DNA from: Massospora cicadina
Taxonomy: Eukaryota > Entomophthoromycota > Entomophthoromycetes > Entomophthorales > Entomophthoraceae
Assembly: GCA_022478985.1 (NCBI GenBank)
Contig: JAKSZP010012142.1
Span: 40,818 to 104,817, forward strand
Length of the DNA: 64,000 nucleotides
Direction: 5' to 3'
Shown: piece after piece, positions 10,875 through 22,788 of the stretch
How the letters are laid out: each line of letters begins with the position of its first letter
Position numbering within the stretch: the stretch's first letter is position 1
The notes under the pieces: model-generated
Told to the model about the DNA's origin: nothing
Seen by the model: only the letters and a program-made list of their open reading frames with translations
The model's database searches: none
Position numbers and translations under genes: made by a program

Positions 10875-11976
10875 TGCCAAACTCCAAGGATTGCTCACTT
10901 GAAAATTGGTATCCTGCATGCATATTCAAAACAAAGTTCCGCTGGATGATCCACTATAAGTCCAGTGGCTTATGGTATATTCACTGTTCAGAAACTCACT
11001 AGGCTTTTTAAAATAGCCCTAACTCTTCTGGTCAATTTTGGGCATAATTTTCCCAACGTAATCATGAACTTCTTCTGAGGCAGATATCAATATAAACTGG
11101 GGATTCTGTCCTTCCAGTTTGTTGACACTTCTCCAATGAAAGGATTCTGATGAGAAAACCAGTAAAGAGATAAAAAAATAACTTTTATTAGAAGGTATTT
11201 ATTTGATAATCAGTCATTAGGTCAGGCACTGGTATTTATACCTTTATGGCATTTCCTGGCCACATTTAAGCACAAAATTTCAAAAGATGTTTTACCACCT
11301 CAGTTTAGCCCTTGAACTGATATGACTGAGACCTTTTCTAAATTTTATTGGTGGCAAAATACTCTCAAAATTGGGAGGATTTCAGGTCAAAATTGCGATA
11401 AAAGAATGCAAAATTGTCCTAGAATCTTCTTGATTTGAGTCTCATCATACTGCTGACAAAAATAAACCTTCTGTGAAATTCTTGCCTCAATTAAAGTAGT
11501 TGATGTACCCTAATTAGGACATCAGCAGGCTTCTCTCAATAGCACTAGGTACTCACTTTCAGGTGGTCCATGTGCAAGTGTTATCATGCCAATTATGCGG
11601 ATCAACATACAACTTTCGCCCTAGGGTGTAAAAGTGATTGTGTTTTTCATTCTTCTGATGGTCCGTGGGATTTTTAGACATCAACTTTGGGTTGATCCCA
11701 AACAAATTTGTATACAAGTTAGTTTATTGTGTTCCCAATAATTGGGACTAATTGCCAAGATTTGATGCATAGATAATCGGCCATAATATGTGAGAGTACT
11801 TGGCCTTAGCTTATTAATAAATTTCTTGATTGAAGTTTAGTTGAGTAATCCAGCCCAAATCATGTAATTGCAATAGGATTTGAGGTGAGAGTTAAAGTAT
11901 TACCAGCATTGAGAGGATAACCAGCCCAAACTGTTGGTTGTCAAAGGTTTTTTAAGTCAATCATTAGAATCTGACA
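10875..11976 (-). repeat. Element A 5' LTR
   Basis: This direct repeat of 2585-3693 is 1102 bp. In element orientation it runs from TGTCAGATTCTAATG to GGAGTTTGGCA. The TATA-like GGTATTTATACC block is at about 11228-11239. The right flank CCAGC (11977-11981) matches the left flank of the 3' LTR. Confidence 0.87.
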
Positions 11977-11981
11977 CCAGC

Positions 11982-14900
11982 TAATGTCAAAAAAGACCCC
12001 TTCACAATTATAGTTTCCTTCTAATAGGCTCCTTTCATCCTTTATTCCCACATCTGCAATTTAATGATAGCTGATGAACACTAAGAAATCTATTGTTAAT
12101 TACATAATTAGAAAATACAGGACTGCTAAGGCATTGATTTCAAGTTAATCACCATAATAACAAATGTCAGCCTATTAGATTTAAGACTCTGGTTTAAAGG
12201 TGAGGAAAATTATCAAGACCTATTAATGATAAGTATAAATTGGTGCGGAAAATAACAAAATTAATAGATAATATATATTTGGTGATACAAAAACCAGGGC
12301 CTCATCCTGAAATGATTAAGATATTAGGGATTTTAGTTCTATTGGCAGGAATTAAGGGATTTTCTCTTCCGTCATAGATACTAGTAATTAAAAGGAAGTG
12401 ACCAAGGCTGATGATAGTAATCTAGTACAACTTTGTCAACTTTATATGAAAAATTCTGTCCAAGGTGCGAGTTAATTTCTAGTAAATGAATCCTATTGAT
12501 TAATATTAGTATAGCATACTTAATAAAACCTTTATCAGAAATAATTAAGATGTAAAATTAAGGAAATGTTTAGTAAATAGATGGTTGGTCAGAACTTTCA
12601 CAAGATTTCCCATGGTAAAGATTGCACTAAATGTTGAATGAATCCTCCTGATTTTCAGAAAAGTTGGACTCCTTGCAAGTTTTAAGTGATTCATGGTCTT
12701 CATCTACAATTTTATTGAGCATAGTTTCCTCTATATTCTCACCATCTTATATACTTTGACATAATGAGTGGACTTAGAAGCTTGATTCAGGTAAGACTGC
12801 TCTGTGGGCTTAAAGTTCTCTTGGTAGGTTGCGGTAGGCGGCCATAACCAATTCACTTGGGGCTTCAATGACGCAGTATTCTGACTGCACTTGCAAACTA
12901 GTTCTTCTTCATCAAAGTTATTAGTGTGTTGTTAATCCAATTGACTGATCCCGCAGACCTACTCATTAGGTTCTTCCCTCTTATCTTCCTCTATCCTGGC
13001 ATAACTGCTCCAGAAGTTACTTTCTTAATGACTATTGTTACATTTAAACTTGGTGGAATTTAAATACTTCCATTCGACTGGTTAATAAGCCTTCTCCTTA
13101 GGCTTATCCTCACAGCTCTGAGCAACGTAAAAGCTCTTTATCTGTGCGGCGTTACTGATATTTCTTTTGTCTGTACTATGTCTTAAAAGCGGATTTGGAT
13201 TCAATAAAAGCCTCATTAATGGCCTTTGGGATATAGTAGGTTTTACACTCAATGTCATGTGCATCAAAATAGTAGGTGTGATTCAGAAAATAAGTCAGAT
13301 AGTCTTTGAGGTGACTAGATCCAAGGCTTCAGGTGGTCAAAGCTGTTGGTCCTTGATGTAATACTAGTTTGCATGGTCTACAACTGACATAAAATTAACC
13401 ATTCTCATGGTGATGAATTTTCTTATATTTTGAACTTTTTGTGCACTTCGACTTGAAATGATAAATTTAAAACTTTGGACCAAGTGTGATAGAGGCGAAG
13501 TAAGCTCCAAGAACCTCCTGTGATTTCAGCTTATACGTTTCTGTACATGGAGAGATTAAAGTTTGTCACTGGCTCCGTACATGCAGTGTTTTTACAACTA
13601 AATAAATCTGATTATAGTATCCTCGCCAGTAATGAACTTACTTTTAAAGTATAAAAATATTGTGATCTTTGTCAGGTTAATTCTAATGTGTTATTTGTAT
13701 CACCATCGCTGGTATGTTGTACTGTGTTGCGTCTTTCCAAACTAGGTAACGTTCTGAAAGGTGGTAGACGTCACAATTGCATGGTGTTTCTCCCTGTCTC
13801 AAGCAACTTAACAGGTTTTTATGGCTTTCCAGAATGGCAAATATCGTGTTTAAGCTTTGTATAAATTAATCTTTCACCTTCTCTGGGATTTCCATATTTT
13901 CTTAAATGAGTCAAGACCAGATCTCTAATCCTTTCTTAAGCTGGTGGTGGCATGACTCTTACTAGCTTGATATACAAATGAGCTACTTGCTGCTTCAACT
14001 CATTATGCATCTTATACATATACCAGAACCCTATCTTTTGAGGTTGTTACCTCCTTGGTATCTTACCATGGTTTTACTCTTGAAATTCTTTACAATTACT
14101 TAATGTTACCCCTTTAGTGTGCGCTAGTTATTTCAAAAAGTGGCTCGCTTGCTATGGAGGCGTTAATTAAAGGAGTGAACCACTTTCATTAATTATTTAT
14201 TTGATCACAGGTTGCATCACAAGGTGAATTAAAATTCTAGTTTTCTGGTAAATGAGACTTTTACTTATGGTTCCATACGTGTCCACCCAAGGTGAAGCCT
14301 TAGAATGATATTCAAAGGGGCTGTTCCTAATAATACTGGAGCTCTCATAAATTTCTGCTGATAAGGATGAAGCTTAAAACAAACCTTTAACTGTAACTTT
14401 TTATACTGGCGTTTCTAACACCAATTATAAGCAAAATAAAGGCAAATTATTTGGATGGATGATCTTATTATATTTTTATTAAAGTATGTATAGTGTTATT
14501 GATATTTTGTGTGCTTAAAGTAGGACTTAATTCAAATCAAATCAATTTTCTCACAGGGCAAGTTTTCATGTATATCTTGGTTTCAGAGTCTGTATAGTCA
14601 AATCTCCTGCTATCCTATGACCTTCTGGATTTCTTCTGAAGGTTATACTTCTGTGCTCTTGCTTTTTTGTATACATGTGGCAGCTGTTTTAAGCTTATCC
14701 ATGTCCCCTATTGTTTCTTTGACACCTGTGGCTCTTGCAGATGCGTGGGTAGCTATGTCATCTCAATAAATTAAATTTTTAATATCATAAATTGTTTCCT
14801 GAGTTATTAGGTGCTCAATTTAAAGAAGTTGACCAAATGAGAAGGCTTTCTTTATATGAGGTTTGGTATTTAGTCTTTCATTAGTATAAAGCTCAAAGGT

Positions 14901-16744
14901 ATAAAAATGGGATATCTTGAGTTATCTATTTGCAACATTGTGCTTATACTTTTTTTGACCATCATTTATACTGACACATCCCCTGAAGTCATGGTGACCG
15001 GCTGGCAAATATGACGGTGGTCAAGAATATTTAAAAGATTCATTCATCATGATTTAATACCGATCAAAGCCTATAAAAGTAGCTTTGAAATTTGTAAAAA
15101 TTTGTCACTAGCCATGCTAGTTGTGAATTGATTGTTATTCTGGCCAACTATATTACTAATGCCAATATTAGTACTATTAGAATTGAGCTTCTATGAAGAA
15201 ATCTTTCCATAGGTTGAGAAAAAAACTATTGTTGAGCCTTTCCTTAACAGCATGCTCTAAGAAATCTATTGGAATAGATTGGCTTATAGCCTTAGCTCCA
15301 CATAGATCTGCGCTTCATGGTATATTAGTAGCAATAAAGATAAATTGTTTATCATTTCTCTTTAAAATGATACCAGAATAATTAATCTATTAGTAATCAA
15401 ACTCCTAAATCCTCCTAACCTCTTGCTGAAAAACTTTCTGAGGTAGCTTATATCATCACAGAATTTCACACTTTATGCATAACAAGTTCCTGGATTCCCA
15501 GGTCTAACAAGTTTATAGAGATAGTAAATTTAATTTTCATTAGCGCCATTCATCCTTGTCTCAATTATCACATATGTTTAAAGGTTTTTTTAGCCAAATT
15601 TGGTAAATTGGTTGATATAGTTTGATGTTGCCTCACTGACTAAAATGATATATGTTTTTATATGCACTGTTTAAAATTGAACATTTGTATAAAGAATTGC
15701 TTAGAAGAGAAATAGAAGTTTTAGAGTGAGATGACAAGTGGTCTTTATGTAAGATTTTATTGATGATGTAGGCTTATATGCAAGCATAATATGGCTAATT
15801 TAGGCAAAAAAATATAAAGTGGTATGTTACTCAATAGAGGCTCCTTCATTATAATATTTCTCCAATCATTTTTGATGTAGTATCATTAATAAGTCTTTAT
15901 ATGGAAATTGGGGTTTTTTATGCAATAACAAAAAAGAACTTCAATCTCCTTGGTGTGAAATAAAAGTTTTGCTTATAAAATGCTGACTTTGTTTTGAAGA
16001 AGTCTTTAATCTACTTATGTTTTATATAAAGAATTTATCAGATGATACTTTTTCTTCAAGTCTATTAGTTCCCATACTTTTTAGACTTGACAAAAATGAT
16101 TCTATTGCAGGACTTCAACTTTATAAAGTTCACTATATGAAAATGACTGTAATATCTTGATTGAGTCAAAAATTGTGCATTGGGTAGTTTTAGAGTTTTG
16201 CAACATACAATGTAAACAATTAATGTGCTTAACCTAGGCTTTGTTGATAACGCCAAAAAGGAGATTTATTCTTACTTTGTCTTTCAGTAGGACTGTTAAA
16301 TATATCTGTGCTTCCAGATTAGTAAACTCATGTGGATCAAGAAAGCCGAGATTCTCTAATTTTCTTAATTAATTCTGATTTGAACACAATGGTGATTAGA
16401 AAAAGCTACCTATTAGTAAAACACCTCTATAAGTCTGATTTTTCCAAATAAGAAAAATAGGCTTATGTTTAGTTGACCGCAAATTTCTCTAATTATTGGT
16501 TGAACTTAGTTAAATTCCATTGTTTTTACAGTACATTGGTATGAACTTAAAATTGTAGCCCAGCAAATATACAAGAATAGCTTTTTCTATTTTCATTGAT
16601 TAAAAAAAGTAGTTAGCCTACTCATATTAATACTAAGATAAGTATGAAATTAATATGATTTATATGATAAAAAGTGCAGATACTTAAAAATAATTAGTGA
16701 CCCTTTCATGATTAGTCATAAGCTGTTCATAATTTCCACGGGCA
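11982..16744. other. Long AT-rich stretch without a recognisable gene
   Basis: I see no gene here. Open frames are short and overlap on both strands. The minus strand at about 12700-13270 has lower stop density and could be an old gag or gag-protease linker (the frame 13082-13267 ends VAQSCEDKPKEKAY, faintly like the tail of a CCHC knuckle), but the Cys/His pattern is not there. The remainder, 13300-16740, shows only runs of A and T and no motif I can name. Confidence 0.5.
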
Positions 16745-16746
16745 TA

Positions 16747-17363
16747 CACAGTGCATTCAAAAAGTTCTGGGACTAACGTTTTAAAGACATAACTTTACAA
16801 ATAAATAACTTTCTTTTATCATAATTTAACATACAACCTTTCCCTCTCTATACATATTTATATTGGTAAAACAATTGTTAAAGGGTATGCACATAGTTCC
16901 TACTTTGTATAACCATGTTTAAACCAGCTGTCACATTCTTCTGAATTGTCTCTACTTTATCAAAAGGATGAACCTTCAGTGCCACCTTCAGATTAGAGTA
17001 CAGAAAGAAGTCAGACAGAGCCAAATCTGGTGAATAGGGTGGATAACTATAATCTGAAGGTGGCACTGAAGGTTCATCCTTTTGATAAAGTAGAGACAAT
17101 TCAGAAGAATGTGACAGCTGGTTTAAACATGGTTATACAAAGTAGGAACTATGTGCATACCTTTTGACAATTGTTTTAGCAATATAAATATGTATAGAGA
17201 GGGAAAGGTTGTATGTTTTTTTAGTACTAGATGGTCCCAACCCGAGGGGGAGATTCATCGATGTGGGAAAGGTTGTATGTTAAAGTATGATAAAAGAAAG
17301 TTTATTTATTTGTAAAGTTGTGTCTTTAAAACGTTAGTCTCAGAACTTTTGGAATGCACTGTG
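16747..17363 (-). mobile_element. Fold-back mariner element with palindromic arms
   Basis: This unit is flanked by TA dinucleotides (16745-16746 and 17364-17365), the mariner target duplication. Its ends are inverted repeats starting CACAGTGCATTC. The inverted repeat is not a short terminal one: the left arm (16747-16995) is repeated in inverse order on the right (17050-17363) around a loop of about 54 bp. The arms carry the 3' end of a mariner transposase. On the minus strand the loop reads YSPDLALSDFF, the conserved YSPDLAPSDFFLF-type block of the D,D34D mariner family, and the left arm holds the residues after it. The first catalytic residues are absent, so it is non-autonomous. The right arm is interrupted by the small insert at 17218-17264. 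Confidence 0.9.
17218..17264 (-). mobile_element. 47-nt retro-insert with 14-17 bp target duplication
   Basis: The right mariner arm contains an extra 47 nt flanked by direct repeats of GGGAAAGGTTGTATGTT (17201-17217 and 17265-17281). The left arm has the same sequence once and unbroken (16828-16844, inverse), which proves an insertion. Read on the minus strand, the insert ends ACCATCTAGTACT followed by a short A-run, as expected for a 5'-truncated RNA copied by target-primed reverse transcription. The source RNA is unknown. A shorter copy with the same 3' end lies at 51479-51498. Confidence 0.85.
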
Positions 17364-17365
17364 TA

Positions 17366-17977
17366 TAACAAATAAGGTGGTAAATATGGTATAGAACATC
17401 AAGGTCTTAAAACATTATAACTTGCCTTGTTGAGCTTTTTTGGCGTCCAAGGCAGTCAAGGAGTACCCATAAAGAGGCCCCTTAAAGACCTTTTTAATGC
17501 TCCTTAAATATATCAGACATAATTATCAGGGTCTAAAATGTTAAGGGTCAGGTGTGAGTTAGTTTAGTGATTGGGCATTTTATTCATCATTGTTTGTGCT
17601 GCTCAAGTATTATTTTTTTGAAAAGCCAGGTCCATGAGTTCACAAAGATATTTGTCTCTAAATCCAATAACATATGGGTTAGGTTCTCAATCTATAGGTT
17701 TAGGGTTACTATTGTAACTTAAATTAAGTGTCCCTGTAGTAGGCACTAACTTTGAAAAATTATTGTAAGTCATGAGCAAAAAATATATTTTTATCTCTAT
17801 GGTATGTATCTTTAAGTCTATAAACACATTCCCTCGTTTAGATCGTGACCAGAATCCCTACTGTCTAGGTTGGCTTCCATGGCGTGCAATTCAATACTTT
17901 TGGGAAGACTTTGCACATGTATGCTAAGTAACAGTGGTATCGCTCACCAGATAAGGCGTACATGCACATAATTCTTT
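17366..17977. other. Spacer without recognised features
   Basis: I see no gene, repeat or motif between the mariner and the candidate LTR of element G. Confidence 0.5.
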
Positions 17978-18450
17978 TGTCAATATAGGATGTTGCTGAC
18001 CAAAGACAAACTCACACAGAGCAAGAGAAATAGCAGTTGCCAGGGCTTCAGATAGAGAGAAGTTTGAGTGGCTTGGAGTTCATGACAGTTGACTTCATAA
18101 CAAATGAAAAAACTCAGTAAACGCCAAAGGAATTTTGCAAGCAATCAAAATTTATTTTAGGGGCCTTAGAAAAAGAAAATCAGGAGTGAAGATGAGGAGT
18201 ATTACTTTATATATACCTCTTAGTCTTATATTTTAAAGTCCTGGCTGGTTTCTTCTAATAAAATAAGCAATGTAACTTTCAACACTTTGGAGGATAACTT
18301 CTGACATGTGGTATCTGTTCTCACGTTCTTTGAGATCAATGATAGTTATTTTTACTTGTATTTTTTGTGTTTTAGGATTGATTACTGTAATGCCTTATTT
18401 TTATGAAACATTAGAGCAATAGTAATCTAGGAAAAGCCTAAATTGTGACA
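17978..18450 (-). repeat. Candidate 3' LTR of chromovirus G
   Basis: In minus orientation the sequence after the chromodomain runs into a purine tract (ATAGGGGGTGA, 18451-18461) and then TGTCACAATTTAGGC. That is the expected polypurine tract plus LTR start, and it resembles the TGTCACAATTC start of the element C LTR. A TATA-like GTATATATAAAG lies at about 18209-18220. The far end is placed at TGTCAATATAGG (plus strand, 17978) because it would give a TG...CA LTR of about 470 bp. No second copy is in the window, so that end is a guess. Confidence 0.5.
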
Positions 18451-18469
18451 TCACCCCCTATAAGATCAT

Positions 18470-18855
18470 AACCTTCTGAGCGAGAAGCTCTTTGATTCTC
18501 AAAAGGCAGTGTTCACAATCTTCTGCTGATTGCCAAGTGGACTTTTCAACTGGGTAGCCTTGCAATTTGACCAGGTTTGAGTAATTGCATCTGTTGATAT
18601 TGGTCTCCAGGATGGCCTCAAATTTGTATTCTACTTTGCCAGAGCTTTAAGAGCATACTGACCTGACTTGTCCATATGGGCCTCTGAACTTCCTTAGATG
18701 GGAAACATGGAGGAATGGGTGGGATCAGGAGCTTTTGGAAGGTTCTAGCTCAAATGAAATTTATTGACCTGAAATAGCACCTTGTATGGGCCCAAAAAAT
18801 GTACCCAACTTGTGGCATTCTATGAAATAGTAGTTCATTACACTGACAGAAACCA
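18470..18855 (-). pseudogene. Integrase C-terminus with chromodomain (chromovirus G)
   Basis: The minus strand reads KLGTFFGPIQ and then HPFLHVSHLRKF, the GPF/Y module and the HPVFHVSLLK block of chromoviral integrases. A chromodomain follows at about 18480-18640: EYKFEAILET, SNLVKLQGYPVEKSTWQSAE, then LLRIKELL. Chromodomains bind methylated histone H3 and steer integration to heterochromatin. The W-K-G-Y core is L-Q-G-Y here. The frame is broken by at least two stops. The rest of the integrase lies at 24660-25150, beyond the inserted element H. Confidence 0.8.
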
Positions 18856-19609
18856 TCCTTAGGATTCTCCCTATGCAAATTGTAATCCTTGTCCTGGGAA
18901 GAAAATTGACATACAATAATGTACAGGACTTGACCTTCAATATATTCAAATGGCTTTGAAATCCCTAATTAAGATTTAATTCCTTTTTCATCAAATTAGA
19001 ATTTAATTAGGAATTTACTCTATTTACTCTAAATTCAGCTACTAAGTCTTAAATCATGTTCACAAATAGTTTACCTAATTCCGTGGCCACATTCATATTA
19101 CAACTCCATCAGTGGTCCAAAGCTCCCATTATCTTTATCAGTTAATCATTCTGGAGACTAGAAAGTTTGGCCTCTAAAACTGGAATATTATATAAACTCT
19201 TACTTAAGGTTAATATTGAATTAACTTATGCTAAAAAATTATTACCAGATCAAGAAGCTTGACTAACTTTCCAAGTAAATGCGGTGATAGACAAACCACT
19301 TGGGAATCAAGATTTAATGATGAATCACTCTTTGAAAGCCCCAATGAATCATGATTAACTTTTACTTTCAAAAGTACTATAAATAGTACTGCCTTATTTT
19401 TAAATAAATACTTTTCAAAGTAATATTTCTTTTATCTTATTTCTATCTAAGTTCATATATCTTATATTTTAAAAGGCTCGTCTATCACTGCCTCTTATAA
19501 AGCCCCTGTCCTCATAGCTGACTATGATGCACTAAGCCACCCATAATCAGCCACATTTTCAGGCTTTACAGCGTTAGCACCGGCAAGCACGTCTAGGGGA
19601 AGTGAAACA
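18856..19609 (+). repeat. Element H 5' LTR
   Basis: This aligns with 22789-23541. Shared blocks include AGGATTCTNCCTATGCAAA, GTGATAGACAAACCACTTGG and CACTGCCTCTTATAAAGC, the last with a TATA-like TCTTATAAAG at about 19492. It ends GTGAAACA just before the primer-site-like motif. Confidence 0.75.
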
Positions 19610-22600
19610 TTTGATGATTACTATAGGGGCACTTTTAAGGCGACCCTGAGTAGATCCTCTCACCTTTGGACAAAAATAAAATCTACCATGAGCACTCCAG
19701 GTTCTGACCTTATGGCCTACCACCTCTGGAAAGGCCAAGGCACAGTAACTGTGAAGACCATCTTACAAAAAATTTTTTTGAGTCTGTCACAGTAGAATTT
19801 TTACAAGTCTTGATCTACCAGTCAGCTGAAACCTTTGCTTGACCTAATAAGAACGCCTGACAAATATAAAAGATGTTAGTGAGCAAAAATGCCAGCATCA
19901 TAAAGTAAAAGGTTCGGTCAAAGTGATACTTTATTTCAAGGATCAAGCTCTACGTTTCAAGAATATGTAAGATACTAGGAGTGAAGAAGCTTTTTAAGAA
20001 ATTACTGAGCTGAATGATTATTGGACACTAGGACCTTTCTACTTTGATTAAAAAAGTTATATTCAAACATCTTTAGCTTTGAACAAAACCAAAAATAAAT
20101 TGGCCAAGCTACTTATCTTCCAGTTGAAGGATGAAGATCAAATCAATTGGAATGCTTGAATTTTAGTAAAAGCAAATGATTTCAATACTAACAATAGCTC
20201 TTATTTAGTTATTTGAAAACAAATTGGTATACATCATTTCCTATTTTGTTGCTTCAGAGCAAAAATTGAAACAAAGGTCATTGATTATTTAGTCCCAAAT
20301 GTGTCAAACGACTAATTAAACTTGGTCAGTAAACCTTAACAGAACTATCAAGCCAATCAGGTTGGGAAAAGTTGAAGGCTAGTTTCTGAACCCAATGATG
20401 GCATCTAACTTTGAGAGCCACAGGGGAGCTATGATTACCACCACAACATCAAAATGCCAAAAGCACTAGAAAAAAAAACACTTGGGACTTACCTTCTCAA
20501 AAACAGCAATTAGCTCAATAACTTACTAAAATCTGTCACCCAGCGATTCCAATAGCTCTCCTCCAAAGAATGGGACAGATATTACTAAAACGATGCATTT
20601 ATATTACCTGGTACCCCTCTTAGCTTAAAATAGTGCCGTGCTCAACAAAGCAGAGATCAAAAATAATCCAAGTGGCCTGAAATCCAGCTATGAGATGATT
20701 CATTATTTAAAGTTGAAAACTTACCTGATGTTAGATATCATAATATCAAACATGATGAGAGGTTATTGTCTATATGGCTCCCTAATCTGAATCAACATCT
20801 AGACTCAGTAATAGGGTTAAACCCATAACATCAATAAATTACCTAGATAAATTGATAGTCAGTAAAGATATAGTCAACTATAGTAAAACTCCAACAAACC
20901 AATTTGATCCTAAGATATCCAAAGATGAGTTTCTGACTCTTCGATATTATGGATCATCTGAAGGTCAGATAACAACCACTTGTAATGGCACTGCGGCAGC
21001 AAATTGAAATGAACAAAAAAGGGTAGAAATTAATAAGCTGACAAATGATCAACCTAAGTGACACACAGTCTCATCTAACTTGAGTATTCTATTCACCAAT
21101 TTTTCCCTAGCAAAATTATGATACAAAGGCATTATAACATCCAGAATGCATCGTCTTAAGAGTTTCCTTTTTTGAATTTCCATATATTTATTTTTATCTA
21201 TCCTTTTCCATTTGTGGTTTATATAGTTAATTGCAACATATAAACCCCTTATTTATATTATAAAAAGAGACGTCATTATTTCTATATTTTGCTTCTGTAC
21301 TTTACTTCAAAATTCATTTTGCAATTCTTGCCATAGGATAGATACTCTAGATGAATGGACATTTGCGAATGCATAGCACCTTTTAAAATAAAAAATCTAT
21401 TTGTCATGCAGCTTAGTCAGACTTAAGTATCGGCTGTCAGGCTTCTTTGAATAGCACCATTGAGCTAAAAAATGAAAGTCCTACACCTGGAAAGGCAAAC
21501 CGTCATCCAAACCAGCTAGGCATGCACCAAACAGAATGAATGTAACTACACTGGTGATAGGGCATCCCATATGCAGCTTGCCACAAAGGATGCTTGCAAG
21601 AGTGAGACTGCTGTTGGTGATGTCAAGGAGCCTCTTTATTATAGACCCAGTACAATTGTTCTTTCATGAGATTCTTAGATAGCAGAAGTCTACTGAGATT
21701 CTCATTTACAAGCTGCCTTTACACCAACTTGTCTGAAAGATTGCTCAAGGTTACAAACCTAATTGCCATTTCCAAGACTCTGCTATCACTGCCCTTCAGG
21801 ATTCTAAATCTTTTCTCGTTAGCTTTTTGAGGACACCGATATGTCTGCTATTCACGCCAAGTGTTTCATTAAATAGCCCTAAGGTTTACTATGATGACAT
21901 TGCTAACTTCTTCCAAACTATGCATCAGTTTAAGGATTGTGATTGAGGCGAAGACCCGCTAATGGTGATCAACGACTGCAAGGCAATGTGCTTTTGCTTT
22001 CTTGACCCCACACTTCGTCAATATACCATGTTCTCTCAACTGCTTGCCGGTGGAATTGATGACCACTTGACATTGTCCCACTTGTTTATCCTTAGGCACA
22101 AATTGGGGCCCACTTATACCTGTCCTAAATCATCTCACCATTTACACTCGCCTCAAGCACGCCATTGTCATCCACTTCTAGCTTGTTACCAATCAGAAAT
22201 TGCGCTGTCCTAACTCAGCTACTATGACTTCTACCCTCACAACTCTATCCTACCTTCTCAGTTTAACCCAAAACACCTCTTACTCTAATCCCTGGACTTG
22301 GAATGCCCCAAGAACCATTCCAAGGTTAATTGTGACACACTCACTAACCTAGTTGCTATGACTGAGGGCCAAATTTAGCCTCTCAACCCAAAATATTTTG
22401 TGATCAATTAGATCAGAAACTAAAGAAACTTATCAAAGGCGACTAATTCCAGACGTTTCTAAACCAGTAAGTTACTGTTAGGCATTTCATTACTCTTAAC
22501 TCTGAATGCGAGGTTACCCAGTGCTGGAAGAACTTTCAGCACATGGCCCAGACTCCATTCAAAATGAAGATTCAGCATGGCCTCTCGACCAAAACTGAGC

Positions 22601-22788
22601 TGACTTATCCCTTGACTGGCCATCATCATTTGAACATTTTAAGCTTTCAAGATAAAATGTATCAGTCAAATGAACCAGGAAATTACCAGCCAAAATCTAC
22701 AAGAGTACACCACGTATACCTCAGCCATTAATTGGGTTATTTCCGTAGGGACCAAGACTTACTCCCTTTGGACAAGGCTTGAGGAGGC
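19610..22788 (+). pseudogene. Element H internal region, unrecognised coding remnants
   Basis: This 3.2-kb stretch has no motif that I can name. The plus strand has relatively open but broken frames around 19650-21060, where gag would be expected, and two short ones at 21962-22213 (83 codons) and 22543-22731 (62 codons). Neither resembles protease, RT, RNase H or an integrase core. It may be a decayed gag plus a heavily deleted pol. Confidence 0.45.

Larger units (their letters stand above)
2585..11976 (-). mobile_element. Element A: Ty3/gypsy LTR retrotransposon, degenerate
   Basis: This minus-strand element is bounded by two long direct repeats (2585-3693 and 10875-11976). The 5-bp target duplication CCAGC lies at 2580-2584 and 11977-11981. 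In element orientation the order is 5' LTR, primer-site-like motif, gag, CCHC knuckle, protease, dUTPase-like domain, RT, RNase H, integrase, a short tandem repeat and the 3' LTR. Every domain is recognisable, but pol is broken by many stops and frameshifts. A solo LTR of the element D family sits between the gag body and the zinc knuckle. A second LTR of this family at 58761-60103 independently confirms the LTR ends. Confidence 0.88.

Noticed and set aside
13082..13361. Possible zinc knuckle (VAQSCEDKPKEKAY) on the minus strand
   Set aside because: The required Cys and His positions upstream are not present in any frame, so resemblance is limited to the tail.
16878..17099. 73-codon minus-strand frame read as a complete mariner gene
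   Set aside because: It begins in the inverted right arm and reads across the loop, so its first residues are an artefact of the palindrome; only the part from the loop on is true transposase.
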